From Lachnospiraceae bacterium (GTDB lineage: Bacteria > Bacillota > Clostridia > Lachnospirales > Lachnospiraceae): a stretch of 61,516 nucleotides of DNA. Location of the stretch: positions 1-61,516 of the forward strand of contig SVEE01000013.1 of assembly GCA_015057525.1 (NCBI GenBank). The letters run 5' to 3'. A model generated the notes under the pieces. That model worked only from the letters and a program-made list of their open reading frames with translations, was not told the origin of the DNA and made no database searches. Position 1 is the first letter of the stretch. Each line of letters opens with the position of its first letter. The translations under genes were made by a program, and so were the position numbers. This document shows, in pieces, positions 1 through 8,574 of the stretch.

Positions 1-2
1 AC

Positions 3-665
3 AATTTGGAAACAGGTGCGGTGCGTTCTAATGAAAGTATTGAAACAAGTGCGGTTTCTAGTTTGAAGCGTACCAAAAAGAAAATCTATGAATATGCGTT
101 TGCAAATGATTGGAGTGGTGGTTGGTTCTTCACAATCACTTTTGACCCTGAACAAGTAGATAGTTTTAACTATGAAGAATGTTATAATCGTGTCTATCAA
201 TTCTTAAAGAATGTGAAAGACCAGAACCCAGATTTCAAATATTTATTTGTTCCAGAGTTACACAAAAGCAAACGCTGGCACTTTCATGGTATTGGTGTAA
301 ATTGTGACAAGTTGAAATTTGAAAATAGTGGCATTGTTAAAAATGGGAAAGAAATCTATAACATCAATAAGCGTAGTTTCAAATATGGTTTCACTACCGC
401 CACCAAAATAGAAAGCACCGAAAAAGTGAGCAACTACATCACAAAGTACATAACCAAAGAACTAATTACCATGTTAAAAGGACAACATCGCTATTTATAC
501 AGCAAGAACCTAGCCAAGCCACAAAGTGAAACACTATTTGAAGAAGATTTAAAATTTATGGAGATGCTTCTTTCCAAGAATAAAGACCTTGTGAAGATAA
601 AAAAGGTAAAAGATGAAGAGAGTGGAATTGAAACCACATATATCACGATTAAGAAAACAGAATAA
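3..665 (+). CDS. HUH rolling-circle replication initiator (5' end outside window)
   Basis: The reading frame is open to the left edge, so the first residues are probably missing; the first possible start inside is TTG at 6. The protein has the layout of HUH endonucleases that nick DNA to start rolling-circle replication: an early motif with FFTITFDP (about residues 39-46), the metal-binding HUH motif RWHFHG (His92 and His94), and a YITKYITKE segment with Tyr144 and Tyr148, one of which would be the nucleophile. Such proteins occur in small plasmids, integrated elements and single-stranded DNA phages. The neighbouring direct repeats and tRNA-like end at 1650-1746 fit an integrated element whose remainder lies left of the window. 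The family call is firm; the kind of element is inferred. Confidence 0.72.
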   Translation, partial: NLETGAVRSNESIETSAVSSLKRTKKKIYEYAFANDWSGGWFFTITFDPEQVDSFNYEECYNRVYQFLKNVKDQNPDFKYLFVPELHKSKRWHFHGIGVNCDKLKFENSGIVKNGKEIYNINKRSFKYGFTTATKIESTEKVSNYITKYITKELITMLKGQHRYLYSKNLAKPQSETLFEEDLKFMEMLLSKNKDLVKIKKVKDEESGIETTYITIKKTE

Positions 666-733
666 AATTTGATTGCTCATGTCAAGAAGAATGATTATAA
701 TGATATCTGGAATAAAGTTTGTGGAGGTCTATT

Positions 734-1633
734 ATGAAAAAAGTGCTTGTAACTGGTGGAACAGTATTTGTAAGCAGATATATTGCAGAATATTATGTTG
801 CACAAAATTATGATGTGTATGTACTTAATAGAAACAGTAGAGAACAGTCCAAAGGTGTAACGCTTATCCAAGCAGACAGACACAATCTTGGAGAAATACT
901 TAAAGAATTTGATTTTGATGTTGTTATTGATACAGCTTATAATTCCGATGATGTTGAATTATTGCTTAATGCACTTGGAAGTTATAAAAATTATATTTTA
1001 ATTAGTTCAAGTGCGGTATATCCAGAATATGCTCCACAACCTTTTGAAGAAAATGAAACATTAGGAATAAACAAATATTGGGGTAAATATGGAACAGATA
1101 AAATAGAAGCAGAAAATACTTTATTAAAAAGAAACCCTAATGCGTATGTATTAAGACCGCCATATTTATATGGTCAAATGAATAATGTTTATAGAGAAGC
1201 ATTTGTTTTTGATTGTGCATTAGCAAGTAGAAAATTTTACTTGCCTAAAAATGGAGATATGAAATTACAGTTTTTTCATATAAATGATTTGTGTAGATTT
1301 ATAGATGTAATTTTGGACAAAAAACCTTCACAGCATATTTTTAATGTAGGAAACGAGATTGCTATATCTGTTAGGGAATGGGTTGAATTTTGTTATGAAG
1401 TTACAGGTAATGAAGTAAGTTTTGTTAATGTATATGATGATATTGAACAAAGAAATTATTTTAGTTTCTATAATTATGAATATTATCTTGATGTTTCTAA
1501 ACAAGAGGAGTTAATGCCAGAAACAAAGCCACTTTATGAAGGATTAAAAGAAGCATTTGAATGGTATAAAGATAATACAGATAAGGTTAATAAAAAACCA
1601 TTTTTTGATTATATTGATAAAAATTTGCCTTAA
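734..1633 (+). CDS. NAD-dependent epimerase/dehydratase (extended SDR family)
   Basis: About 299 residues. The N-terminus carries a Rossmann motif (VLVTGGTVFVSRYIAE), there is a Ser-rich strand LISSSAVYP in the catalytic Ser position, and YGTDK provides the YxxxK catalytic pair. These are the hallmarks of extended short-chain dehydrogenases that act on nucleotide sugars or similar substrates; the substrate cannot be told from sequence. The start is ATG 734, preceded by GGAGG at 723-727; an in-frame TTG at 719 has no ribosome site. It lies between the HUH initiator and the presumed attachment site, so it is probably cargo of the integrated element. Confidence 0.7.
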   Translation: MKKVLVTGGTVFVSRYIAEYYVAQNYDVYVLNRNSREQSKGVTLIQADRHNLGEILKEFDFDVVIDTAYNSDDVELLLNALGSYKNYILISSSAVYPEYAPQPFEENETLGINKYWGKYGTDKIEAENTLLKRNPNAYVLRPPYLYGQMNNVYREAFVFDCALASRKFYLPKNGDMKLQFFHINDLCRFIDVILDKKPSQHIFNVGNEIAISVREWVEFCYEVTGNEVSFVNVYDDIEQRNYFSFYNYEYYLDVSKQEELMPETKPLYEGLKEAFEWYKDNTDKVNKKPFFDYIDKNLP

Positions 1634-1649
1634 AAGGTCAGCGGAAGTT

Positions 1650-1671
1650 TTGTTACACTTTTGTTACACTT
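1650..1671 (+). repeat. Tandem 11-bp direct repeats, possible integrase arm sites
   Basis: Two adjacent perfect copies of TTGTTACACTT (1650-1660 and 1661-1671) lie about 55 bases inside the tRNA-like end at 1727-1746. Tyrosine recombinases of integrative elements bind short direct repeats of this size near the attachment core. The repeats are seen directly; their role is inferred from position. Confidence 0.5.
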
Positions 1672-1726
1672 GAAGATGATGTGCTGAAAAGCCCCTTTCT
1701 ATCGTGTTTTTTTAGGTACAAATTCA

Positions 1727-1746
1727 TTCAAGTCCCATCTCCCGCA
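1727..1746 (+). other. tRNA-Leu-like 3' end, probable attachment-site remnant
   Basis: The sequence reads as the 3' part of a tRNA: T-loop TTCAAGT, T-stem strand CCCAT, acceptor strand CTCCCGC and discriminator A, as in bacterial tRNA-Leu. There is no upstream T-stem partner (ATGGG expected, AATTCA-like sequence found), so this is not an intact tRNA. CCA is not encoded. Integrases that target tRNA 3' ends leave exactly such a fragment at one end of the element. The tRNA-Leu assignment is moderately secure, the attachment role inferred. Confidence 0.5.
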
Positions 1747-1760
1747 TGCATGAAACAAAG

Positions 1761-1787
1761 AAACAGGTCATAAAGACCTGTTTTTTT
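1761..1787 (+). terminator. Rho-independent terminator
   Basis: AAACAGGTC (1761-1769) pairs with GACCTGTTT (1775-1783) around a 5-base loop and runs into a T tract. It sits 15 bases after the tRNA-like end, where a tRNA gene's own terminator would be. Confidence 0.8.
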
Positions 1788-1808
1788 GTTTATGACGAGG
1801 AGCGTCCC

Positions 1809-1827
1809 TTGAACCCATCTTCCGCAT
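1809..1827 (+). other. Second tRNA-Leu-like 3' end fragment
   Basis: CCCATCTTCCGCA (1814-1826) matches the first fragment (CCCATCTCCCGCA, 1734-1746) at 12 of 13 positions and corresponds to T-stem, acceptor strand and discriminator of a tRNA-Leu beginning GCGGAAG. The T-loop before it is not preserved. It may mark an earlier insertion at the same target, or it may be the remains of a deleted tRNA gene. Confidence 0.35.
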
Positions 1828-1840
1828 TGAGGATGGAAGA

Positions 1841-1867
1841 AAGTAAGTAAATAGACTTGCTTTTTTG
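1841..1867 (+). terminator. Rho-independent terminator
   Basis: AAGTAAGT (1841-1848) pairs with ACTTGCTT (1855-1862, one G-T pair) and is followed by T residues. It follows the second tRNA-like fragment, mirroring the fragment-plus-terminator order at 1727-1787. Confidence 0.6.
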
Positions 1868-1946
1868 TAATAAACCTTAAAATCGCAGTATGCAAAAGGG
1901 TATAAAGTATGTTAGTATAAAATAAATGATGTTAAGGAGGAATGCT

Positions 1947-3854
1947 ATGAATCACGTGAATTTATCATATGACTATATTGCGGCATTCTTTTTATTTATG
2001 CTTTTAATGTGGTACTTTTTTGAAAAGAAGGTTCCTCTACGAAGCTATAGATATTTTGCTTATGTTTTGATAACTGCCTTTGGGGCTACGGTTCTTGAAA
2101 TTTTAACATACAAGTTTTCGGAACCTGGGGTACTTATTCCATACAATGTAACTTATGTTTGCTTGTCTGTACAAATGATTTTCATACATTCATTCTTTGC
2201 TTGCCTTGCTAATTATTTGCTTAGTTTGGCAGGGATTGATAGTTATAAAAACTTTAAACTTAAATTGTTGTTTATTGGCTCATGGACAACTATTGTAGTT
2301 GTTTGTGGACTTAACATTATTTTTAAGTGGGCGGCCAATCTTATAGATGGAGTATACTCTATAAAAGGTGTTGGTTTTCTTTTGTACGCAATTGATGCGG
2401 TTATGGTTTTTATCATGGGATGGGTTCTTGTCACAAAAAGACGTAATTTTAGATTCCTTAGAAAAACAATAGCACTGTTTTTGTTTGTTTGTGCCATAAT
2501 AGCCGGTATTGCACAGGAATTAAATTTTGCACCTATGCTTGACCTTGCTATAACTATATTTTGCTTTGTTTTATATTTGTTTGGTCAAGGTCCTGAGGTG
2601 GATGTTGACAGACTTACAGGACAGTTTAGCCGAAGATTTTTTGATACATATATTAAGGATAAATTTGCTTTAAATAAGCCTTTTTCTTTGATTGTTCTTA
2701 ATTTAGACGATTTTAAATTTATTAATCAAAGCTATGGTGTTTCTGTGGGAGATATGTTGTTGCAACAGGTGGGGGCATATCTTGAAAATAATTATTCAAC
2801 ATATACCGTTTTTCATTATGGAGCAGACCAATTTTGTATAGTGATTGATAAGGATGTTAGTCGCGCAAATGATATTGCCAGTGATATATACAAACGCTTT
2901 TTCCATCCATGGGTGCTTGAAAAGATTGAAATAACATTGACATCTACTATGTGTGTAATTGATTGTCCTCAAGATGCTGATAATTCAGAGACTCTTGTTG
3001 AAATTATCGATTATACAATGGACATGGCTAAGAGCATAAATAAGGGAAGGATTATATTTGCCGCAGACATTGATTTGGAGAAGAGCCATGCTTCAAAGAA
3101 GGTTGAAAGAGCAGTTAAGGATGCAATTGCATCAGGAAATATAATGGTGTATTACCAGCCGATTTATTCTGTAGAAAAGAAGAAATACAATTCTGCAGAG
3201 GCTTTGGCACGACTTTATGATGAAAAGCTTGGGTGGATTTCGCCTGATACATTTATTTCAATTGCGGAGAAGAAGGGACTTATAATTGAGCTTGGTGAAA
3301 TAGTTTTACATAACGTATGTGATTTTATTGCAAGCAACAATATATCAAAGTTAGGTATTGATTACATAGAGATTAATGTTAGCTCTTTACAGCTTATGCA
3401 GAAGGGGTTTGCAGATAAGGTTATGGACATTATGGGTCAGTACAACATAGATTCTTCCCAAATTAATATAGAGATTACAGAAACAGCCATGATGACATCC
3501 TTCTCGGCTGTGAGCGATAATTTGGCCAAGTTGGTTGAAAATAACATTGCCATATCCTTAGATGATTATGGCTCAGGCTATTCTAACATTAGTTATATAA
3601 ATAAAATGCCTTTTAAGTTTATAAAGATAGATAAGGATATTATTCAGGCATCCTTTAAAGAACGAAAAGCTCGTATAACTTTGGAACACACAATTAAGAT
3701 GCTTAACGCCTTGGAGCTTGCTATAATAGCTGAAGGTGTTGAAACCTTGGAGATGAAAGATGAACTAGTTAAGTATGGATGCCAATATATGCAGGGGTGG
3801 TATTATTCTAAAGCTTTGCCTAAAGAAGAGTTTATCCAATTGATTAATGGCTAG
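1947..3854 (+). CDS. Membrane GGDEF-EAL protein, predicted c-di-GMP phosphodiesterase
   Basis: About 635 residues. The first ~215 form roughly seven hydrophobic helices. A diguanylate-cyclase domain follows, but its active-site motif is YGADQF instead of GG[D/E]EF, so synthesis of c-di-GMP is unlikely. The C-terminal EAL domain keeps the metal and catalytic set: AEALAR (Glu about 418), EINVSS, EITET, DDYGSGYS, IKIDK, AEGVET and QGWYYS. The prediction is an active phosphodiesterase that may use the degenerate GGDEF as a nucleotide sensor. AAGGAGG at 1934-1940 sets ATG 1947 as start over 1926 and 1929. A polysaccharide polymerase/ligase-like gene starts 25 bases downstream. Confidence 0.88.
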   Translation: MNHVNLSYDYIAAFFLFMLLMWYFFEKKVPLRSYRYFAYVLITAFGATVLEILTYKFSEPGVLIPYNVTYVCLSVQMIFIHSFFACLANYLLSLAGIDSYKNFKLKLLFIGSWTTIVVVCGLNIIFKWAANLIDGVYSIKGVGFLLYAIDAVMVFIMGWVLVTKRRNFRFLRKTIALFLFVCAIIAGIAQELNFAPMLDLAITIFCFVLYLFGQGPEVDVDRLTGQFSRRFFDTYIKDKFALNKPFSLIVLNLDDFKFINQSYGVSVGDMLLQQVGAYLENNYSTYTVFHYGADQFCIVIDKDVSRANDIASDIYKRFFHPWVLEKIEITLTSTMCVIDCPQDADNSETLVEIIDYTMDMAKSINKGRIIFAADIDLEKSHASKKVERAVKDAIASGNIMVYYQPIYSVEKKKYNSAEALARLYDEKLGWISPDTFISIAEKKGLIIELGEIVLHNVCDFIASNNISKLGIDYIEINVSSLQLMQKGFADKVMDIMGQYNIDSSQINIEITETAMMTSFSAVSDNLAKLVENNIAISLDDYGSGYSNISYINKMPFKFIKIDKDIIQASFKERKARITLEHTIKMLNALELAIIAEGVETLEMKDELVKYGCQYMQGWYYSKALPKEEFIQLING

Positions 3855-3879
3855 AATATTATCTTTGTAGGAGCAGAAT

Positions 3880-5463
3880 ATGGAAAATTCTAAAAAAAAT
3901 TTAAAAACTTACAATAAATATATGAGTGGAATTCGTATATGTGATTGGATGCTTTTTTTGTATTTAGTTGCAGTCCTTGGAGTATTTCCTTGGTTTTTAC
4001 ATGATGCATACTTTGATATTACAATAACAAAATACAAGTTTATTATAACAGCTACATTTTCCTATATTATTTTGTTTGTCATGGCGTATGTTATAGAAAC
4101 CCTTATATGCTATGCCCTTACAAATAATTTTAAGGATACATATATAAATAGTGTGGAAGTAAAAAAAAGTTGGAAAAGACCTGGATTTTGGGCAGTTGCA
4201 TTTATGCTAGCTAACATATTTGCCTACATTGTGTCTGTTGACCAGACAAGCTCCATGACTGGTTCAAAAGGCAGATATATGGGATGTATGATGTATGTTT
4301 TGATGTGCATCATGTTTTTGATGGTAAGTAGTAGAGCATTTTTAAATGCTGTTTTGTTGATTATTTTTGGTTGCGCCACATTTTTTTCATATTTTGTTGC
4401 TATAATGCAACATGCAGGCAATGATTTTATGGGTTATAAGGAAGGCATATCTCATAAAAGCTATTATATTTTCACATCTACATTTGGAAATATAAATATA
4501 TTTGCCAGCTTTATTAGCATTAGCCTGCCGATTTTTTTGGCACTTTATATATTTAGTAAAAAATTAATATGGAAGATTCCGTCAGCGATTCTTGTTATTT
4601 CAGGTGGAATGTGTCTTATTATTTCAAACAGTGACAGCGTTTATCTTGGAGTAGGTGCGGCATTTATTCTTTTGTTTTTTATTTCATATTACAATGGACA
4701 GTTTACATCATTTGTAGAAGCAGTTTTTATGATGGCCATAGGCAATCTATTGGTTGTTATCATGAGAATGACGGTGGAGTGCGAGTATGATAAAAACAGA
4801 GGTGGTGTAGCAGAGGTAATAGACAAACCTTCTGTAGCAGTTGCCATGGTTGTTATGATAGTGCTTGTATATGTGGCCGTTCTTATAGGGAAGAAAAAAC
4901 TTGGTGATAAGCTTGAGTTATTAAACAAGAAAAAGGTTATTTTGACCATGTCTATAATAATGGTTGTTGCCTTTGTTTTAGTAATTGTGTATGGAAATAT
5001 TAAAAAGATTTCTCTTTTTACATTTGATTATGAATGGGGAACCTACAGAGGATATATTTGGATAAAATGTATGGAGCTTTTTGAGGAAGCACCATTAACT
5101 AATAAGTTATTTGGTTATGGTAATGAAACTTTGAAGATGCTGACAACTACTAATTTTTATGAGGAAATGATAGATGTTACAGGTAAAACCTATGACAATG
5201 CTCACAATGAAGTATTGCAGTATCTTGTTACAACAGGTTTAGTTGGGGCATTATCTTACATAGGAATGTTTTTATCAAGCGTTGTATATATAATAAAAAA
5301 TGCTAAGAAAAACGCTATAGCATATGCCTGTGGTGCGTCCATAGTTGGATATTTTGTTCAAGGATTAATCAATGTTAATCAACCTATTACCACACCATAT
5401 TTCTTTGTTATAATGGCAATGGGTGTGGGATATGTAAGATATATGAAAAAAGCAGAATCTTAG
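3880..5463 (+). CDS. O-antigen ligase/polymerase-like membrane protein
   Basis: 527 residues, mostly hydrophobic, with about twelve membrane spans. The C-terminal half has the Wzy_C/O-antigen ligase pattern: a large loop with YGNETL, then NAHNEVLQYLVTTGLVG (the DNxHNxxLQ-type motif, about residues 445-465). These enzymes join or polymerise lipid-linked glycans on the outer face of the membrane; in a Gram-positive cell the likely product is a wall or capsular polysaccharide. GTAGGAG precedes the ATG. It follows the EAL protein by 25 bases, so glycan export may be tied to c-di-GMP (inference). Confidence 0.75.
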   Translation: MENSKKNLKTYNKYMSGIRICDWMLFLYLVAVLGVFPWFLHDAYFDITITKYKFIITATFSYIILFVMAYVIETLICYALTNNFKDTYINSVEVKKSWKRPGFWAVAFMLANIFAYIVSVDQTSSMTGSKGRYMGCMMYVLMCIMFLMVSSRAFLNAVLLIIFGCATFFSYFVAIMQHAGNDFMGYKEGISHKSYYIFTSTFGNINIFASFISISLPIFLALYIFSKKLIWKIPSAILVISGGMCLIISNSDSVYLGVGAAFILLFFISYYNGQFTSFVEAVFMMAIGNLLVVIMRMTVECEYDKNRGGVAEVIDKPSVAVAMVVMIVLVYVAVLIGKKKLGDKLELLNKKKVILTMSIIMVVAFVLVIVYGNIKKISLFTFDYEWGTYRGYIWIKCMELFEEAPLTNKLFGYGNETLKMLTTTNFYEEMIDVTGKTYDNAHNEVLQYLVTTGLVGALSYIGMFLSSVVYIIKNAKKNAIAYACGASIVGYFVQGLINVNQPITTPYFFVIMAMGVGYVRYMKKAES

Positions 5464-5492
5464 TGTCAAAAGGTTAGAGATGGGGATTTTAA

Positions 5493-6659
5493 ATGAGGGA
5501 GTTTCTTGTTAAAAAATTCATAAAGAATTATGAACAGATAGATGATAGCAAGGTTAGAGAACAGTATGGTGTATTAAGCTCAATTGTTGGTATATTTTGT
5601 AATATTATTCTTTTTGTACTGAAGTTTATAATTGGTACTATGGCAAACTCAATTGCAATAATTTCAGATGGTTTCAATAATTTGTCAGATTGTGCCAGCT
5701 GTATAGTAACCTTGTTTGGGTACAAGATGGCGGCAAAACCAGCTGACAAAGATCATCCTTTTGGTCATGGTAGAATGGAATATCTTACTTCATTGGTCAT
5801 AGCTGTTGTAATATTATTTGTTGGTGTGGAGCTTCTAAAAGGGTCATGGGCTAAGATTTGGCAACCGGAGCAGGTGGAATTTTCTGTTGTTGCAGTGTGT
5901 TCGGTTGTAATTTCAGTATTAATAAAAGTCTGGATGGGATTTTTTAATCGTAATCTTGGCAAAAAAATCAATTCAACTGTTATGCTTGCCACATCAAAGG
6001 ATAGTTTTAATGATGTTTTAGCTACATCGGCAACCTTGATTGCTCTTGTTGCAGCGTTGTTCACAGATGCGCCAATAGATGGAATTATAGGTATTGTTGT
6101 GTCTGTATTTATTTTGATATCTGGTTATGGTATTATCAAAGAGACTGTTGACCAGCTGTTGGGACAGCCAGCTGATCCAAATCTGGTAAATGACATAAAA
6201 AATATGGTTGAGGAAACTGATGTGGCCATTGGAATGCATGATTTAATTATTCACAGTTATGGTCCAGGAAAACTTATAGGCAGCGTTCACGTTGAGGTTG
6301 ATGGCAAGGGTGATATTATGGAGATTCATGACGCCATTGACGAGCTTGAAAGAAATATATATGATGAACTTAATGTGATGATTACTATACACATGGATCC
6401 TGTAGAAACTGATAATGAGGAAATAAATAAGTGCAAAGCATTATTAGAAAAAATTCTATGTGAGATTGATAGCAATCTGTCCATGCATGATTTTAGAATT
6501 GTAAGTGGTCCAAGTCATACAAATTTAATTTTTGATATAGTGATACCATATGAATGTAAACTTTCGGAGAAATTTATCAAAGAAGAAATAGACCGTAGGT
6601 TGAAAAATTGTGATAAAGCATACTATACTGTGATTACTTTTGATAAGAACTTCTGCTAA
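5493..6659 (+). CDS. Cation diffusion facilitator (CDF) family exporter
   Basis: 388 residues. Membrane helices run through the first ~215 residues; the metal sites SDGFNNLSD (helix 2) and DHPFGHGRMEY are present, as is the third conserved DSFNDVLAT segment (helix 5). The C-terminal cytoplasmic domain (IHDAIDELE and following) is the usual dimerisation fold. CDF proteins exchange Zn, Mn, Fe or related divalent ions for protons; the metal is not predictable here. It is 29 bases downstream of the previous gene and probably co-transcribed. Confidence 0.9.
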   Translation: MREFLVKKFIKNYEQIDDSKVREQYGVLSSIVGIFCNIILFVLKFIIGTMANSIAIISDGFNNLSDCASCIVTLFGYKMAAKPADKDHPFGHGRMEYLTSLVIAVVILFVGVELLKGSWAKIWQPEQVEFSVVAVCSVVISVLIKVWMGFFNRNLGKKINSTVMLATSKDSFNDVLATSATLIALVAALFTDAPIDGIIGIVVSVFILISGYGIIKETVDQLLGQPADPNLVNDIKNMVEETDVAIGMHDLIIHSYGPGKLIGSVHVEVDGKGDIMEIHDAIDELERNIYDELNVMITIHMDPVETDNEEINKCKALLEKILCEIDSNLSMHDFRIVSGPSHTNLIFDIVIPYECKLSEKFIKEEIDRRLKNCDKAYYTVITFDKNFC

Positions 6660-6703
6660 GGTAGAAGATATTATAAACACAATGGATGAAATGGGGGTAA
6701 AAA

Positions 6704-8200
6704 ATGGATAATAACAATTTAAAACCAAAATCAATTGGTGGGGTTTCTTTTAATGAAGAACCTGCGGCACAGCAATCATATCAATCATATCAATCATATC
6801 AACCAAGCTACCAAAGTGGTGGGAATATGGGGCAGAGTTCATCTCAACCACCTCAGAGGGATAACAAATGGATAATAATGTGTATTTCTTTGGCTGTAGC
6901 TGTTGTGATTCTTTTAATTGTACTTATTGTCGTGATTGCAAATAAGGATGATTCCTCTGACGACAAAAAGGATGATGATGAGATTGAAACAACTGCGGAT
7001 GACGATGATGATGACGATGATGATACAGAAGACGATACAGAAGACGACACAGAGGAAGTTACAACAGAAGTAACAACTGAGGCTAATACAGAGGTTCCAA
7101 GTGATATTGGATTTGAGTATGTTCAGCCTACAGAGTTTAGTGGTCAGTGGACTGATTTTCAGGTTTCTATCAATGGAACATTCTATCAGTTCCCATTCCC
7201 ATATTCTGTTTTAGAAGCTAATGGATGGAATATAGATTATACTCCAGATGATGTTGCTTCAGCTGGTAATATTTATGTATATGCTAAAAGTCCTGTTAGT
7301 GATTACGAATTTACTTTCTATGTGACAAATCCACATTCAACAATTCAGCCGGTAGAGGCTTGTTTTGTAACTGGTTTTGAGGTTGATGAAGATTGTACAC
7401 AGGATGTGATTATGCTTTCTGATAATATTACATTCCTTTCGTCAAATAAGGATGCTTTCCTTGAAGATTTTGGTGCTCCTGATTATGCAGGTGAGTACGA
7501 TGATGGCTCGACTTATATTGATTATTCAACTGATGATTTTGATGGTTATATGGATATAACCTTTAATACTGATGGCGTGTTCTCGTGTCTTTATATGGAT
7601 AATTGTGCGTTGCCAGAAGGTGTAGTTATATCTCAGGATATTTCAACAGAGGCACCTGATATTAATGCAACTTATGTGGCTCCAACTGGCCCATCAACAG
7701 ACATTGGAGATAGCATAATAACTGTAGATGGTGACTATTATAAGTTACCTTGTCCTGTTTCTGAATTCACAAAGAATGGATGGGAAATCGAATCCATGAC
7801 AGAAGAGACATTGACAGGTGGTTCTATGACATACAGTGCTTTTGAACGCGATGGCGAGAAATTTTTCTGCATGATTAGAAATTTCACTGATAATACTATT
7901 TTTACTTATAATGGTATGGTGACATTGATTGATTGTGTTGAAGGCTATTGCGATGGAATTGAAATTGTATTCCCTGGTAACATTAAGATAGGTGATTTGG
8001 GTAGTGATTTCGAGGCATTATATGGTCATATGGAGAATTATTCATGTGATAAGGATGATGAGTTCGAGGACTTGTCATATAATGTATACTTCCCATTGGA
8101 TGATAATTATTACCAGAATATATATATTTGGGTAGACTGTGATTATGATACAGGTGTCATAACGGATTACTCATATGAGTATGAGGGTTCACCATTTTAA
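6704..8200 (+). CDS. Membrane-anchored acidic protein with two repeated extracytoplasmic domains
   Basis: 498 residues. The N-terminus is rich in Gln, Ser and Tyr with a tandem YQS repeat (about residues 24-34). A single hydrophobic helix (about 56-80) follows, then an Asp/Glu/Thr-rich spacer (about 83-130), and then two related domains. Domain 1 begins near WTDFQVSINGTFYQFPFPYS..NGW and domain 2 near DSIITVDGDYYKLPCPVS..NGW, so they arose by duplication. I do not recognise a catalytic motif. The arrangement suggests a cytoplasmic tail, one span and a surface-exposed module. GGGGG at 6694-6698 precedes the ATG. It closes the run of same-strand genes starting at 1947. Confidence 0.7.
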   Translation: MDNNNLKPKSIGGVSFNEEPAAQQSYQSYQSYQPSYQSGGNMGQSSSQPPQRDNKWIIMCISLAVAVVILLIVLIVVIANKDDSSDDKKDDDEIETTADDDDDDDDDTEDDTEDDTEEVTTEVTTEANTEVPSDIGFEYVQPTEFSGQWTDFQVSINGTFYQFPFPYSVLEANGWNIDYTPDDVASAGNIYVYAKSPVSDYEFTFYVTNPHSTIQPVEACFVTGFEVDEDCTQDVIMLSDNITFLSSNKDAFLEDFGAPDYAGEYDDGSTYIDYSTDDFDGYMDITFNTDGVFSCLYMDNCALPEGVVISQDISTEAPDINATYVAPTGPSTDIGDSIITVDGDYYKLPCPVSEFTKNGWEIESMTEETLTGGSMTYSAFERDGEKFFCMIRNFTDNTIFTYNGMVTLIDCVEGYCDGIEIVFPGNIKIGDLGSDFEALYGHMENYSCDKDDEFEDLSYNVYFPLDDNYYQNIYIWVDCDYDTGVITDYSYEYEGSPF

Positions 8201-8223
8201 TCCATAAAAAATGCAAATTATTA

Positions 8224-8252
8224 TGGACAAAAATTGATTTATCAATTATAAT
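8224..8252 (+). promoter_or_regulatory. Promoter of the tyrS T-box leader
   Basis: TGGACA (8224-8229), 17-base spacer, TATAAT (8247-8252). A perfect inverted repeat AATTGAT-TT-ATCAATT (8232-8247) fills the spacer and could bind a repressor. Confidence 0.7.
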
Positions 8253-8267
8253 CCTTGTTATATGAAA

Positions 8268-8532
8268 AAGGCTATGAAAAGAACAAGTAGCTTGTAATAT
8301 ACTGTCACAGAAAGTTGCCGGTTGATGAGAGGCGCGGTAAGGGTTACATGTGAATACATCTTGGAGCTTCACTCTGAATCAAGTAGGAGATGACGTAGTG
8401 GCACACGTTATAGTGCCTGAGTATTTGCTTATCAGATACTTGCTAAGGCAGCTGTTGTGAGATAGCTGTGAATTAAGGTGGTAACACGGAGATACATCTT
8501 CGTCCTTAGAAATAGGGACGAAGATTTTTTTG
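8268..8532 (+). promoter_or_regulatory. T-box leader, tyrosine-specific, with terminator
   Basis: A tRNA-sensing leader controlling tyrS. The T-box proper AAGGTGGTAACACGG is at 8475-8489. The specifier is TAC (Tyr) at 8355-8357, in the usual GTGAA-NNN context on the 3' side of stem I. The T-box TGGT would pair with ACCA, as expected for tRNA-Tyr with discriminator A. The intrinsic terminator is ATCTTCGTCC (8496-8505) pairing with GGGACGAAGAT (8515-8525) plus T residues. Uncharged tRNA-Tyr should favour the antiterminator and read-through. Confidence 0.93.
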
Positions 8533-8574
8533 TTCTAAATTAGTCCCATATAATTTAAGTTTGGAGGAAAGATT

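Noticed and set aside
6853-7050. Ser-rich minus-strand frame opposite the Asp-rich spacer
   Set aside because: It is a codon-complement shadow of the Asp/Glu repeat in the real gene.
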